The notes under the pieces were generated by a model, which was given only the letters and a program-made list of their open reading frames with translations, was not told the origin of the DNA and did no database searches. A stretch of DNA of 64,000 bases from a virus: positions 1-64,000 of IMG/VR virus record IMGVR_UViG_3300015366_000202; one strand, given 5' to 3'. Shown here one piece after another: positions 1-10,000 of this stretch. Position 1 is the stretch's first letter. Each line of letters begins with the position of its first letter. Both the position numbers and the translations under genes were made by a program.

Positions 1-386
1 CCTTGAGTTCCTAGTGTACCTTGAGTACCAACAGTCCCTTGAGTCCCTATAGTTCCCTGCGTACCAACAGTACCTTGTGATCCTATAGTTCCCTGAGTAC
101 CTAGTGTGCCTTGAGTTCCGATGGTTCCTTGTGCACCAGTTGATCCTTGAGCTGTTCCGGCTAATCCCTGTGTACCTAGTGTGCCTTGAGTTCCTAGTGT
201 GCCCTGTGATCCGATGGTTCCCTGTGATCCGATGGTTCCCTGAGTTCCTAACGTACCTTGAGTTCCTAGTGTACCTTGAGTACCAACAGTCCCTTGAGTC
301 CCTATAGTTCCCTGCGTACCAACAGTACCTTGTGATCCTATAGTTCCCTGAGTACCTAGTGTGCCTTGAGTTCCGATGGTTCCTTG
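1..386. repeat. Exact 131-bp direct duplication inside the collagen-like gene
   Basis: Bases 1-131 recur without a mismatch at 256-386, an offset of 255 bp or exactly 85 codons, so the frame is kept. The first difference is at 132 versus 387. The left copy may extend beyond the window. Such identity among codon-degenerate Gly-X-Y repeats points to recent recombinational duplication. Confidence 0.95.
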
Positions 387-1061
387 AGCACCAATAGTTC
401 CCTGATTTCCTAATGTGCCTTGTGTTCCTAAAGTACCTTGAGTACCAACAGTTCCTTGAGTTCCTAGTGTACCTTGAGTACCAACAGTTCCTTGTGCTCC
501 CGATACGCCCTGTGCCCCGACAATTCCTTGTGTACCAATTGTACCCTGATTCCCCATAACACCTTGTGTGCCGAGTGTTCCTTGAGTTCCTAGTGTACCT
601 TGAGTCCCTATAGTTCCTTGTGTACCTAGTGATCCTTGCACACCAAAAATACCTTGAGTACCTAGTGTGCCTTGAGTACCAATAGAACCTTGTATTCCTC
701 GCACACCTTGTGGTCCGGTAACATTTCCAGAATCAACCCAATATTGACCACTCCATGTCCATAGATGACCCGTATCAATAGTTATCCAACTATCACCAAC
801 AACATTATTCGTTGCTGGAAGATTATTAGAATCTAGGACAGTGCCTTTTAGTGATATTCCAGTACCAGATGATCCCTGTACACCCTGATTACCATTTATA
901 CCATCATTTCCTCTGGTTCCTTGCACACCATAAAATCCCTGTGTGCCCATAATACCTTGTGTGCCTATACCACCTTGTGCACCACTTGTTCCTTGTGCAG
1001 AGCCAAACTTATTACCAACTGATACAGATACTGATGATTTTGGAGTTATATTTATCGGCAT
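1..1061 (-). CDS. Collagen-like tail fibre/adhesin protein, C-terminus off the left edge
   Basis: The reading frame starts at the ATG at 1061 and stays open to the window edge, so the gene is partial. After about 25 residues the protein becomes Gly-X-Y repeats, mostly GTQG-type triplets such as G-T-Q and G-T-L. They are interrupted once, around residues 65-115, by a short Trp/Tyr-rich globular insert (WITIDTGHLWTWSGQYW). Collagen-like repeats in phages form trimeric triple-helical shafts of tail fibres, and the position at the end of the fibre gene block fits that role. The repeats are nearly identical at DNA level, including an exact 131-bp duplication (separate entry). The upstream ORF ends at 1067, only 5 nt before this start, which implies co-transcription. 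Confidence 0.85.
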   Translation of the reverse strand, partial: MPINITPKSSVSVSVGNKFGSAQGTSGAQGGIGTQGIMGTQGFYGVQGTRGNDGINGNQGVQGSSGTGISLKGTVLDSNNLPATNNVVGDSWITIDTGHLWTWSGQYWVDSGNVTGPQGVRGIQGSIGTQGTLGTQGIFGVQGSLGTQGTIGTQGTLGTQGTLGTQGVMGNQGTIGTQGIVGAQGVSGAQGTVGTQGTLGTQGTVGTQGTLGTQGTLGNQGTIGAQGTIGTQGTLGTQGTIGSQGTVGTQGTIGTQGTVGTQGTLGTQGTLGTQGTIGSQGTIGSQGTLGTQGTLGTQGLAGTAQGSTGAQGTIGTQGTLGTQGTIGSQGTVGTQGTIGTQGTVGTQGTLGTQ

Positions 1062-1066
1062 TAATA

Positions 1067-1405
1067 TTAACCCCTAGTTACTTGCGGATTAACCGTGACA
1101 ATACCTTCAACTATTCGTGTAATAATATTATTCGGATCTGTTTGCTTAACATCAAACATATATCTACCAGCCTTAATCACGGCAGTATTATTTGCTGATA
1201 ATCCCACAGCAACTAACCCAAGAAATGGGTCTACTATTGTTATATCAAAAGCAGCAGTTTCATATAATGAATATGTAGATTTACGGATTGATCCTACAAA
1301 TGTATAATCTGTCACATCTGTTGGGCTTCCATCAGCATCCGTTACGGTGAAATCAAATGAGAAATCTGCTCCCTGATCTATATCTAATTCGATATATTGT
1401 GCCAT
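1067..1405 (-). CDS. Small beta-sandwich virion protein, BppU-N-like
   Basis: This 112-residue protein has the pattern DQGADFSFDFTVTDADGSP, then IRKSTYS, then a C-terminal beta-rich half. It resembles the N-terminal immunoglobulin-like domain of phage baseplate/receptor-binding attachment proteins (BppU-N type) and small structural proteins of marine T4-like phages. Its place between two fibre-type genes suggests it adapts or decorates a fibre. It ends 5 nt before the collagen-like gene. Family membership is inferred from the sequence pattern only. Confidence 0.5.
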   Translation of the reverse strand: MAQYIELDIDQGADFSFDFTVTDADGSPTDVTDYTFVGSIRKSTYSLYETAAFDITIVDPFLGLVAVGLSANNTAVIKAGRYMFDVKQTDPNNIITRIVEGIVTVNPQVTRG

Positions 1406-1418
1406 TAGATACTACCTA

Positions 1419-1751
1419 TCAGGTGTTTTCCCAAGGGAGAGAGCCATCCTTTACTATATTTTCCTTGTTCTTTTGACCGGAAATTTGTTTTTCTATGGTT
1501 TCTTTTGTTTTATTTAATGTATCACCAGCAATTGCATCCTGTAACCAACCAAGAACAGCACTTTCAGATAGACTTGAGAATGGAGTGAAGTTTGCTGGAT
1601 TGAATGCTACTGGTGTATTACCAGATACGTAACCAACACAATTACCATCAGTACCGACGCATGTCCAGCCAATTCTGGTGACAACATCATCTTGACCGGA
1701 TACGGTTCTTTTTATCAGATTGTTTATTTTCCAAGTGTATTGTGTTGCCAT
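1419..1751 (-). CDS. Conserved small phage structural-region protein
   Basis: This is a 110-residue protein beginning MATQYTWKINNL. I chose the ATG at 1751 rather than an in-frame TTG 12 nt upstream because GGGAG lies about 6 nt before it. A CATAAATA box (1781-1788 on this strand) about 30 nt upstream could be a late promoter variant. The Trp-rich N-terminus and the motif AVLGWLQDA are typical of small proteins next to fibre genes in marine myoviruses. No enzymatic motif is visible and the function is unknown. Confidence 0.6.
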   Translation of the reverse strand: MATQYTWKINNLIKRTVSGQDDVVTRIGWTCVGTDGNCVGYVSGNTPVAFNPANFTPFSSLSESAVLGWLQDAIAGDTLNKTKETIEKQISGQKNKENIVKDGSLPWENT

Positions 1752-1783
1752 GGTTGCTCCCAAATATGCTTAATAATGTCTAT

Positions 1784-2608
1784 TTATGTTTTGTGTGTTA
1801 GTTCTGAATAGAAATCAACGTCTTCTTCGTATGCTTTTAATATTGCTTTAATTGTTGATTCTGATATCTGATCATTTGGTCGAGATTCCCCAATATTTAC
1901 TTTTGGTATTTGTACTGGAGGAATACCCAATTTATCGTATATTTTATTTATTTCTACATTATAATTAGCATAATCCAGTGGTGTTACTCTAGGGTCAGAA
2001 TAATAGTAATTTTGTGGTATTCTTACTATATCCGTCATATTGAAAAGAACACCAAATGGCAAATCTATAACAGTACTTGCCAATTCATCCATTGTTATAC
2101 TATCACACATATCCTTATATTCTTGAGGAAAGCTAGTATACAGTTTACCAAAATGGTTTCTTATATCATTCACATCGATGATGTTTTTGAATTTATCCTT
2201 GAATATTAGATGCAATTGACATCTAGCGCGTATGTGTCTGCAAGCAGATAGGAATCTATCAACCGGATCTCGTATAAAGACATAGGTAGAATAATCATCA
2301 ATATTTTCTTCTAATTCAAAATTTATACAATCAATATTATCAAGCATATCTTGTAGATTTGCATGTACAAGGAATAAAGGTAATTTCATATCACCATAAT
2401 AATTATTCTTTGCATCTACAAATCTCAATTTGGAATTAAAATTGTTGTGATGTTTAAATGCTGGGATGATTACATCATCCGGATCATTTATAATATCATC
2501 AAACATTTGTTGCATGGATGAGCTGCCAGTCTTTGGATTACGTAGCATTATAATTTTGTATTTTTCTGATACAATAAAATTTCTTTTCTTTCTTGGTTGT
2601 GGTCTCAT
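1784..2608 (-). CDS. Sulfotransferase-family protein
   Basis: The 274-residue product carries the two PAPS-binding signatures of sulfotransferases: a 5'-phosphosulfate loop LRNPKTGSSSM near residues 22-32 and a 3'-phosphate motif VFIRDPVDRFLSACR in the middle of the chain. The family moves sulfate from PAPS to carbohydrate or other acceptors. Position among fibre genes suggests modification of a fibre or of host surface glycans, but the substrate cannot be seen. I chose ATG 2608 because AGGAT lies just upstream; an in-frame ATG at 2638 would overlap the previous gene. Downstream spacing in the fibre block is tight. Confidence 0.75.
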   Translation of the reverse strand: MRPQPRKKRNFIVSEKYKIIMLRNPKTGSSSMQQMFDDIINDPDDVIIPAFKHHNNFNSKLRFVDAKNNYYGDMKLPLFLVHANLQDMLDNIDCINFELEENIDDYSTYVFIRDPVDRFLSACRHIRARCQLHLIFKDKFKNIIDVNDIRNHFGKLYTSFPQEYKDMCDSITMDELASTVIDLPFGVLFNMTDIVRIPQNYYYSDPRVTPLDYANYNVEINKIYDKLGIPPVQIPKVNIGESRPNDQISESTIKAILKAYEEDVDFYSELTHKT

Positions 2609-2616
2609 TTTATATC

Positions 2617-5292
2617 CTATGCTATAGTAATCATACACGGTGTTGTTGTGCTGGTTACGGGTGATCCTAAAATTGATACTGAAATGGTTTGCCCATCACC
2701 AATTCGCACAGACCCATCCACATTTATAAATGCCGTAACTATTTTTGTTATTGGATCATATGAATAACTCATCTCAGAAAGTTTCAATAATGTACCATTG
2801 ACATTTACACCATATATAAATGATTGCGTTGGATCAGCATCATAATTTCCAAATTTAATGGTATATTGTGTTGTGGATAATTCAGAAAAATAATATGACG
2901 ATATTTCTAATATATTATGACCATTATATGATGGTGTTGATATTGAGCCGAAACTATTTTTCACAAAGCCACTATAAAAAGGATCAAGTGTATCAGATCC
3001 ACCAGTCAAATTGAATGTTGTATTATTTACTGATCTAGTATCTTCTGGGAAAAATGAAGCCATGGTAGTAAGGGATGACCCATACCAAGTATCCATATTT
3101 GGGTCATGTATGCTAAAAAGAGTAACTCCATTCGGGTATAATGACGAATCATATGCTGTTACGTGTGACCCTCTCGCATAATCCATTTCATATATATTTT
3201 CTCTATGTATCCATTTCATACTTCCATCTGGAAAAGTTATTCTGAACCAGTTCCACCAAGTACCAGTAACATCACCTTTGAATATTAAATACGCAGTACC
3301 ATAAAAAAAATTTGGTGGTGTTTCCGTTGTTGTTGTTGACCAATAATATAATATTTCATGTAAAACATAACCCAAAAATTCAGTTTGTAGTATAGTAGAA
3401 TCTTTATTCATACCAAATACAACAGCTGAAGAATCAAATGTTCCTACTTGAGGTTGTTCCGAATGGAAAATTTTAGGTTTACACAACCCAGTAATCCTAT
3501 ATAAATTACTACCTCCTCCCTCATAACTCAGATATGTCGTATGTGAATTTTTATTGGTTATATTAAAAGTAGAGAATGCGTCATTATATGTTGTGTTGTC
3601 GGTAGCAGTTTCCCAATCAAAATTTAATCTGCGGGATGTGCCACGAAATTCTGCTGCGGATAAATTGTATTTGCTTGTTGGTATATTTAAATTTTGTTGA
3701 TGGCTTGCTATATAACCACCACCTCTATAATAATTACCAAGAGATATTGTTTGTGTATTTGCTGTTTTTATGTTAAAAATTGTACTCCCATCAGAAGCTT
3801 TATTAATAACTAGTGCTATTCCAGCTAGTCGAAGATATATTGATTGGTAAACCTTTGAATTGTGGTTTGCTCCCCAAGCATTAGGGAATGTATAAGAATC
3901 ATCATATCTTATATCATATACATTACAATCCCATCCTGTGGTATATGGGAGGCTAGTAGCAAGATATCCTCTATATATATATATGCCGTTATATTGATAT
4001 TGTGCAGATAATGTTGTTAATATCTGATTTGGTGAGTTTGATATTACTATATATGACAATGCTCCCAGATCAACCAATCGTATTTTCATATCGGATTTAT
4101 ATGATGTTCTATATGCTGATGAATCTTGACCAGTCAATACACTTGATGTGTTATAAAAACTCGCCCCACCAACCCAAGCAACACCAGCAGTAGTACCACT
4201 CGGCATTGTGATACTACTACCCGTGATGATAAATGTGCTGTTGACTGATGGTGAACCAGTTCCCCATGATCTATTTGTTGAAGATGTTGCTATGCTATTC
4301 CAATTAATAGATCCTAATGTTTTTATAGTATATTGTTTTCCCGAAACGAGAATATCACCAGTAGTTACAGTAGATGGCTCGGTTCTTTGTGCAGTAAATA
4401 CACTTCCTGTAGAATACGTGATTCCTGTAGTATTGGCGATATAATTCCAATCCATATTACCAACAGATACTATCTTATATTTGTCACCAATAACGAATTG
4501 ATTAGGAGCACCACTAAAACTACTAAGAGATAAACGACAGAACCCAAAAAGATCATAATCGCTGTAAAACGTAAATCCTCTACTTTGTTCACCATTTTTA
4601 TTTAATATTAGATTAGTAAAATCAGTTCGTACTGTATATACATTACCAACAACATAAGTTCCGGTATCAGACGGATTGAACAATTGCGCCCATTCTGCTT
4701 GGGTTGCTGTTCCTAGAGAGACTATTTTATAATATCTACCCGCAGTTATAGGACCAGTAGGACCATTAGTTCCTGCTAAGTAACCACCATGTGAATGATT
4801 ATCATATAATCCGAGTGTTTTTGGTGATAGATCATATTGACCTAGCATTGTCGCTGGATTCATTTGTATCGTATCCGGCGGAGCTGTCGCATGAACTACT
4901 ATTTTATATTCACCAGCACTAGGAATAGTAATACCAGTGGTGAGTGATGTCCAATAGCTATTTGTTATTGTACTACTACCCCCTATATACGTGAGACCAT
5001 CACCAGTATATACCTGTATTGTATACACACATAATCCAGAGCTGTTTATTCCATATAAACCAGCACTATCAAACTGCACGTAATATGTTCTTATAAATTC
5101 TGCCGAGACTTGTTCATCATTATATGCTGGACTTGGATCATTGGTACCTATATCCATATTTCCCCATACAGCATTGTCCTTAAAAAAGTTACATGCCATT
5201 GTATCATTTATGGTAATGGAATATGGATTATTTGATCCAAATTCTTTCTTGATATCGGAGAATTTTATCGCACCGGATTTAGGTAAGGTCAT
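2617..5292 (-). CDS. Large tail-fibre/adhesin protein with tandem beta repeats
   Basis: This 891-residue protein opens with LPKSGAIKFSDIKKEFG, an N-terminal motif common to tail-fibre-type structural proteins of marine T4-like phages. Around residues 185-375 there are three diverged copies of a module of the form G-x-Y-x-I-x-(S/T)-x-G, then W-x2-I/L-F, then VG-x-V-F/Y-T, again typical of this class. The rest is Ser/Thr/Gly/Tyr-rich and beta-predicted, with no enzyme motif. Likely role: receptor-binding or accessory fibre. It follows the S74-type fibre gene by 8 nt. Confidence 0.75.
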   Translation of the reverse strand: MTLPKSGAIKFSDIKKEFGSNNPYSITINDTMACNFFKDNAVWGNMDIGTNDPSPAYNDEQVSAEFIRTYYVQFDSAGLYGINSSGLCVYTIQVYTGDGLTYIGGSSTITNSYWTSLTTGITIPSAGEYKIVVHATAPPDTIQMNPATMLGQYDLSPKTLGLYDNHSHGGYLAGTNGPTGPITAGRYYKIVSLGTATQAEWAQLFNPSDTGTYVVGNVYTVRTDFTNLILNKNGEQSRGFTFYSDYDLFGFCRLSLSSFSGAPNQFVIGDKYKIVSVGNMDWNYIANTTGITYSTGSVFTAQRTEPSTVTTGDILVSGKQYTIKTLGSINWNSIATSSTNRSWGTGSPSVNSTFIITGSSITMPSGTTAGVAWVGGASFYNTSSVLTGQDSSAYRTSYKSDMKIRLVDLGALSYIVISNSPNQILTTLSAQYQYNGIYIYRGYLATSLPYTTGWDCNVYDIRYDDSYTFPNAWGANHNSKVYQSIYLRLAGIALVINKASDGSTIFNIKTANTQTISLGNYYRGGGYIASHQQNLNIPTSKYNLSAAEFRGTSRRLNFDWETATDNTTYNDAFSTFNITNKNSHTTYLSYEGGGSNLYRITGLCKPKIFHSEQPQVGTFDSSAVVFGMNKDSTILQTEFLGYVLHEILYYWSTTTTETPPNFFYGTAYLIFKGDVTGTWWNWFRITFPDGSMKWIHRENIYEMDYARGSHVTAYDSSLYPNGVTLFSIHDPNMDTWYGSSLTTMASFFPEDTRSVNNTTFNLTGGSDTLDPFYSGFVKNSFGSISTPSYNGHNILEISSYYFSELSTTQYTIKFGNYDADPTQSFIYGVNVNGTLLKLSEMSYSYDPITKIVTAFINVDGSVRIGDGQTISVSILGSPVTSTTTPCMITIA

Positions 5293-5300
5293 TTATACAC

Positions 5301-6812
5301 TCACACTGATATTTTATCGACGATATTTTGTAATCTTACAATCTTATCATTCTGTTCTTTTATGGCTTCTATCAACAATGGTATGAGTTGATCATACTTA
5401 ACTGCTAATGTACCATCAGATCTCTCCGTGACAGCTTCTGGTAGAACTGTTTGCACTTGTTGCGCAATCACACCAGCTTCTTTTATTGAGGTATCTCTAT
5501 TAGACTTTTCATTCCAATTGAATGTCACTCCATCCAGAGTAAGAACTTTATCAAGTGCATCTGGTATTGTTGTTATATTATCCTTTAAAGTTGCATCTGA
5601 TGTGTAGTATGCAATAATATCACCAGCACATTTCAAGCTTATACTAGTTGTTGCTGGCTCAAGATAATATGTAGAATCCGTGTATGCTTCTAGTCTATTA
5701 GCATGAACTGCACCAGATTGTAGCTGTATACCAGCCAAAGTATTAATGAATATTGCTGGATGACCTGTTACTTGATTATCAAATGTTAATGTACCATATT
5801 GATCAAGTGTCATTCTTATACCATCTGATTGCACTCCAGAGCCACTAACTGTAGGATATGATGTGTCGAATGCTATGCTACCAGGTGTTCCTGCGCCAGT
5901 ACCAGGCCCACCAACAATAAATGTAGTCTGTCCTGGTTGATCTACTCCAGTTGGTGTTGGTTGTACAATACCGCGAGTTTGAAATAATACACCTATACTA
6001 TTTGCTGTTGTTAATATGGTTTTATATCCCTGATCTATATTAGCACTTGCTTGCCACACACCAGCCGTGTTATTGAACATTATAGCTGCATTGTTACCCG
6101 AAGAACCTCTTTTAGTTTTTATATATAGATTACCATCAGTCGTTTGTGTTGTTCTAAATGCAATGGTATCTGTACCATATGACAATCCACCAGCCAATGT
6201 CTGTGTGCCATAAATCACGATATTATTGAATGCGGCATTACCATTTACAATATTATATGTCGGATTGGATGATATGTTGATTGTGTTACTCCATAGGCTA
6301 GGAATATTAGCAAATACAACATTAGCAGCAGTGGATACAACTAAATTGGATGTTGATGTGTTGGACGATATTACAAGGTTTCCTGTTGCAATATTGGATG
6401 TCACTGCAAGATTTCCGGTTGCAATATTGGATGTCACTGCAAGATTTCCGGTTGCAGCATTCATAGATATAGTCAAATTACCTGTGGAAATATTCCTAGT
6501 TACTGCAAGATTTCCACTTACTGTATTCATAGATACAGTTAAGTTAGCAGTTGAAATGTTCTTATTTACTGTAAGATTTGATGTTGTAAGAGTGTCATTT
6601 ACAGTAGCATTATTTGCAACATATAATCCAGCACCACTACCATATATAAGGATGCTGTTATTAACTAAGAAGTTTCCGCTATCCTTAAAATAATCAGTGT
6701 TCCTTAAATTATTTCTATCATTAACCAACACATTCGTAACAACTCTCCATTGATCAAATGTGTTGGCTAAATTAACAACCCCTATATTCGCATTTGCTGT
6801 AAAAATTGGCAT
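5301..6812 (-). CDS. Tail fibre with C-terminal S74 intramolecular chaperone
   Basis: This is a 503-residue fibre. The N-terminal half is a repetitive shaft of 11-residue units (NLAVTSNIATG and relatives) flanked by beta-rich sequence. The last ~100 residues match the Peptidase_S74 / endosialidase-type intramolecular chaperone: DATLKDNITTIPDALDKVL, then GVTFNWN, AGVIAQQVQTVLPEAV, VKYDQLIPLLIEAIKE and a terminal coiled coil. In known fibres this domain trimerises the shaft and then cleaves itself off. It ends 8 nt before the next fibre gene, in the same operon. Confidence 0.88.
   Translation of the reverse strand: MPIFTANANIGVVNLANTFDQWRVVTNVLVNDRNNLRNTDYFKDSGNFLVNNSILIYGSGAGLYVANNATVNDTLTTSNLTVNKNISTANLTVSMNTVSGNLAVTRNISTGNLTISMNAATGNLAVTSNIATGNLAVTSNIATGNLVISSNTSTSNLVVSTAANVVFANIPSLWSNTINISSNPTYNIVNGNAAFNNIVIYGTQTLAGGLSYGTDTIAFRTTQTTDGNLYIKTKRGSSGNNAAIMFNNTAGVWQASANIDQGYKTILTTANSIGVLFQTRGIVQPTPTGVDQPGQTTFIVGGPGTGAGTPGSIAFDTSYPTVSGSGVQSDGIRMTLDQYGTLTFDNQVTGHPAIFINTLAGIQLQSGAVHANRLEAYTDSTYYLEPATTSISLKCAGDIIAYYTSDATLKDNITTIPDALDKVLTLDGVTFNWNEKSNRDTSIKEAGVIAQQVQTVLPEAVTERSDGTLAVKYDQLIPLLIEAIKEQNDKIVRLQNIVDKISV
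6385..6450. repeat. Two exact tandem 33-bp units in the S74 fibre shaft
   Basis: Bases 6385-6417 and 6418-6450 are identical and encode two copies of an 11-residue shaft unit. Neighbouring units are diverged copies, so the shaft grew by tandem duplication, most recently here. Confidence 0.9.
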
Positions 6813-6815
6813 TTA

Positions 6816-7043
6816 TTATCCTCTGGAACTCAGTATTTCCAGTATTTTATCTATACTGGACTTCAAATTGGCTACGTCATCGTTCAATTTATTTATAGCA
6901 AAATCAACTTCTTTATTTCTGGTCAGTTTATTTTTATATTCCTGATCCCGAAGCACAGCAGATTTATCCACACTAATGATTGCCATCGTGTTGGTATCTC
7001 TGGCTAATCTACCCTTTTCATTATCTATATCAACTAATGCCAT
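6816..7043 (-). CDS. Short coiled-coil virion-region protein
   Basis: The 75-residue protein starts MALVDIDNEKGRLARDTNTMAI and ends in a heptad-rich helix (about residues 40-72, NKLNDDVANLKSSIDKILEIL). Proteins with this start and a C-terminal coiled coil sit next to fibre genes in marine T4-like phages. The function is unknown; it could be a trimerisation or connector factor. It is separated by 2-3 nt from both neighbours, so translational coupling is likely. Confidence 0.65.
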   Translation of the reverse strand: MALVDIDNEKGRLARDTNTMAIISVDKSAVLRDQEYKNKLTRNKEVDFAINKLNDDVANLKSSIDKILEILSSRG

Positions 7044-7045
7044 AA

Positions 7046-10000
7046 TTAACCTGATGGTGTTGCTATTGCTGTTAGATTTGATACTGATGGTGCAACTGTT
7101 GGGTTAGCAGCAGTCATTACTATTTTTATAGCATAACTCTTGAATTTACCACCTAATGGATAATCCACACCATTTTCTCTATACAGTACTTGATTCTGTG
7201 TTAGTGATGGTTTGAATTGTAACTCAATGGTTTGATTTTGATCTTTCGAGTAATTATTTGATACAATACTCATCAGCTGCCATTTCTTGGCATCAAATGT
7301 ATCAGAATCATATGCGGATTTTACTTTATAATACACATTGATGTCTGTCCCTTGTGGTCTAATACAATCTAGGTATACAACTAGATCACCCGCATCAAAA
7401 CCATCAGCAAGATCAACACGCTTCGTTACGTATCTAACTAAACAGTTGCCACCAGAAGAGCCAGTTTCTCCACTAATGATAGCAGTTGCATTGGCATATG
7501 CTCCATTATAAGCATTATTTGCTTCTGATATGCTTATCGTTGGAGTTTTCAAATAACCAGATCCGGAATCGGTTACAATATTCCCAAATTGATCAGTCAT
7601 GATAATAGCAGCAACGTTTTGGGCAACATTTGCCTTCGCTCCAGTTCCACCACCACCACTGAATGTTATTGTTGGACACACATTGAAATACCCAGCACCA
7701 GCTTTATCAATCACAATCAGACTTTGTGTTATAGCAGATGTTCCTATAAGAGTGTTGGTGATATATCCATTGGCTGTATTATTTGCTGTATTATATGGTG
7801 CTGGTGGAGCGGAAAATATTATATTTGTCGTGTTTCCGTATCCACTACCACCAGCATCAATTACTATATTGTTGGCAGATATTGATCCACCAAACATAGC
7901 ATAGGCTTTAGCAGTCACACCACTAGATGTGTCTGGGGATGACACAGCTACATTTATATTCGCGGTGTTTCTGTGTAAACCACCAGACATAATTAATATC
8001 ACATTATTGGATAATGATGCATTGTTTATAACATTTTCATATGTTATGATATTCAATCTTTCCTTATTGATTATTGGTGATACATCAGAATCAGTTGTAG
8101 ATAACTCAATAGCAACATTCATGGATTCTTTACTACCAGCAACAACCACTTTTTGTCGTGATGATGTGGTAGATACTGAGGATATTGCCAAATCACTACC
8201 AAAATTATACATTGTATTTACTGGAATATATGTATAAGGTAATACGTTTCCAAACGTATCGGTTGTTGACATTTTGTATTTTGTGGTTGTTGGTTTTGGA
8301 TCATATTCTGTTGATGATATAACAACAGAGTCCATTGCAATATTAGAATATGCAGGTTTTGCATATGTTGTAATTGCGCCAGATGTTACAAATGAGCATT
8401 TGTTGATCCTGAACATAAGATCTTGGGTTAATATTGGCGACCATAATGAAGCATTTTGTGATTTATATAACAATCCGACATATGGCTGATCAGATATTCT
8501 TCTTGCTGGATTCGAGCCTAGTACAGAACCCCCAACTTCAGCAACATATACACTATATTCCGGTGAATCTGATGATATGGTTATTGCATATGTTGTATTG
8601 TTCTCCAGATACACTGGATCATTGAATTTAAATTTCGTTGCGGTTGACGAATTGTTTGCACTAGGAATAGTTGATAAATTAACACTACTCCAAGGTACAT
8701 TCTTTTCGGCAATTATGTTATTGGTAGGTACTTCGTTTTCTACTTCTACTATTCGTACAGTTACTGATAATTTTGAATCGATATCGGAATATGATGTTGG
8801 TTTTGTAGCAAACCATAAATCAACAGATGAAACATATATTCCATATGAAGTTTTTACTTCACCATTTACTAGTGTATTAGATGATGGGACAAAGAATGTT
8901 TGAGCAACAGGATCAAAACCTGTTGCTGTCCATGAATATCTTCTGGATGGTACTGTTGGATTTACGGCACTAACTGTGTTTACTGGTTGACCATAACTAA
9001 GATATCTATACCAATTACCTGCTCCGGTTGGATCTGTTTGATATGGAATAGCACTGCTGAATGGTGGTGCAACCGTCGTAGTTATTATCGTAGGGACTAA
9101 TGGTGTAGCATATCCACCAGTAGTCACTGTATATTTGGCAGAGCATCTCATTAGATAATTATTATCATCCGCAGTAGCCGTATCGGTTATTACGAATAAA
9201 CCTTCCCCAGCTGGGAATTTAGCATCGTTATATTCTGGTATGTTAAATACACCCGCAGCAACACCATAATCATCCACAACTTGCGGACCAATACTATACC
9301 TAGAATTGGATGATAACGCAGGGAAATTAGTTGATACTGTTATCTGATTACCATTAGATACAGCAGAAATTGTTCTTGATGCGCCATATCCAGTACCAGA
9401 TACAATCTTGATTTCTTTTCCTATAATAGTGGAGGATACATTTCCTTGTGCATATAATGTATTGCCAGATGTACTGGATTTGACATCCAATACACCACCT
9501 GATCTATGTTCGTATGCAATAACCGTATCCACGAAACTGGAATCTTTGGTTTTTATTATGTTACTTCCGGCAGGAAATGGTGTTTTTTGTGGTATTATGA
9601 TATTCGTATTAGATGAATTTGTAGTATCCCATGTGGAACCAGTTATCATGGTTGACACATTGGATAATATAGTACTGTTAATTTTTCTTATGGTACTATC
9701 CACACCATCCTTACCACTTCGGAATGTACCCAGTTCAGGCACAATAGCAAGTATTCCGGTAGCATAATTCCAATACGCAACTCTTCCTTCAAATACAGTG
9801 GATGTTTGTATGGTTTCTAATCCAGGTGGGAATCTAGCATTGAATACTGTTGTTCCGGATCCTGTTCCACCGCTTGCAGTGGTTATTACTGCTGCAAACG
9901 CACCATTCCCGCCAGTATTAGTTGCACTATATGATACGGTATGCACACCAGCCGTGGTTATAGTGAAAGCCACACCACTTCCGGAAGCATATCCATTATA

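Noticed and set aside
1-720. Regularly spaced short repeats resembling a CRISPR array
   Set aside because: The repeats are in-frame Gly-X-Y codons of a collagen-like gene with no unique spacers of constant length.
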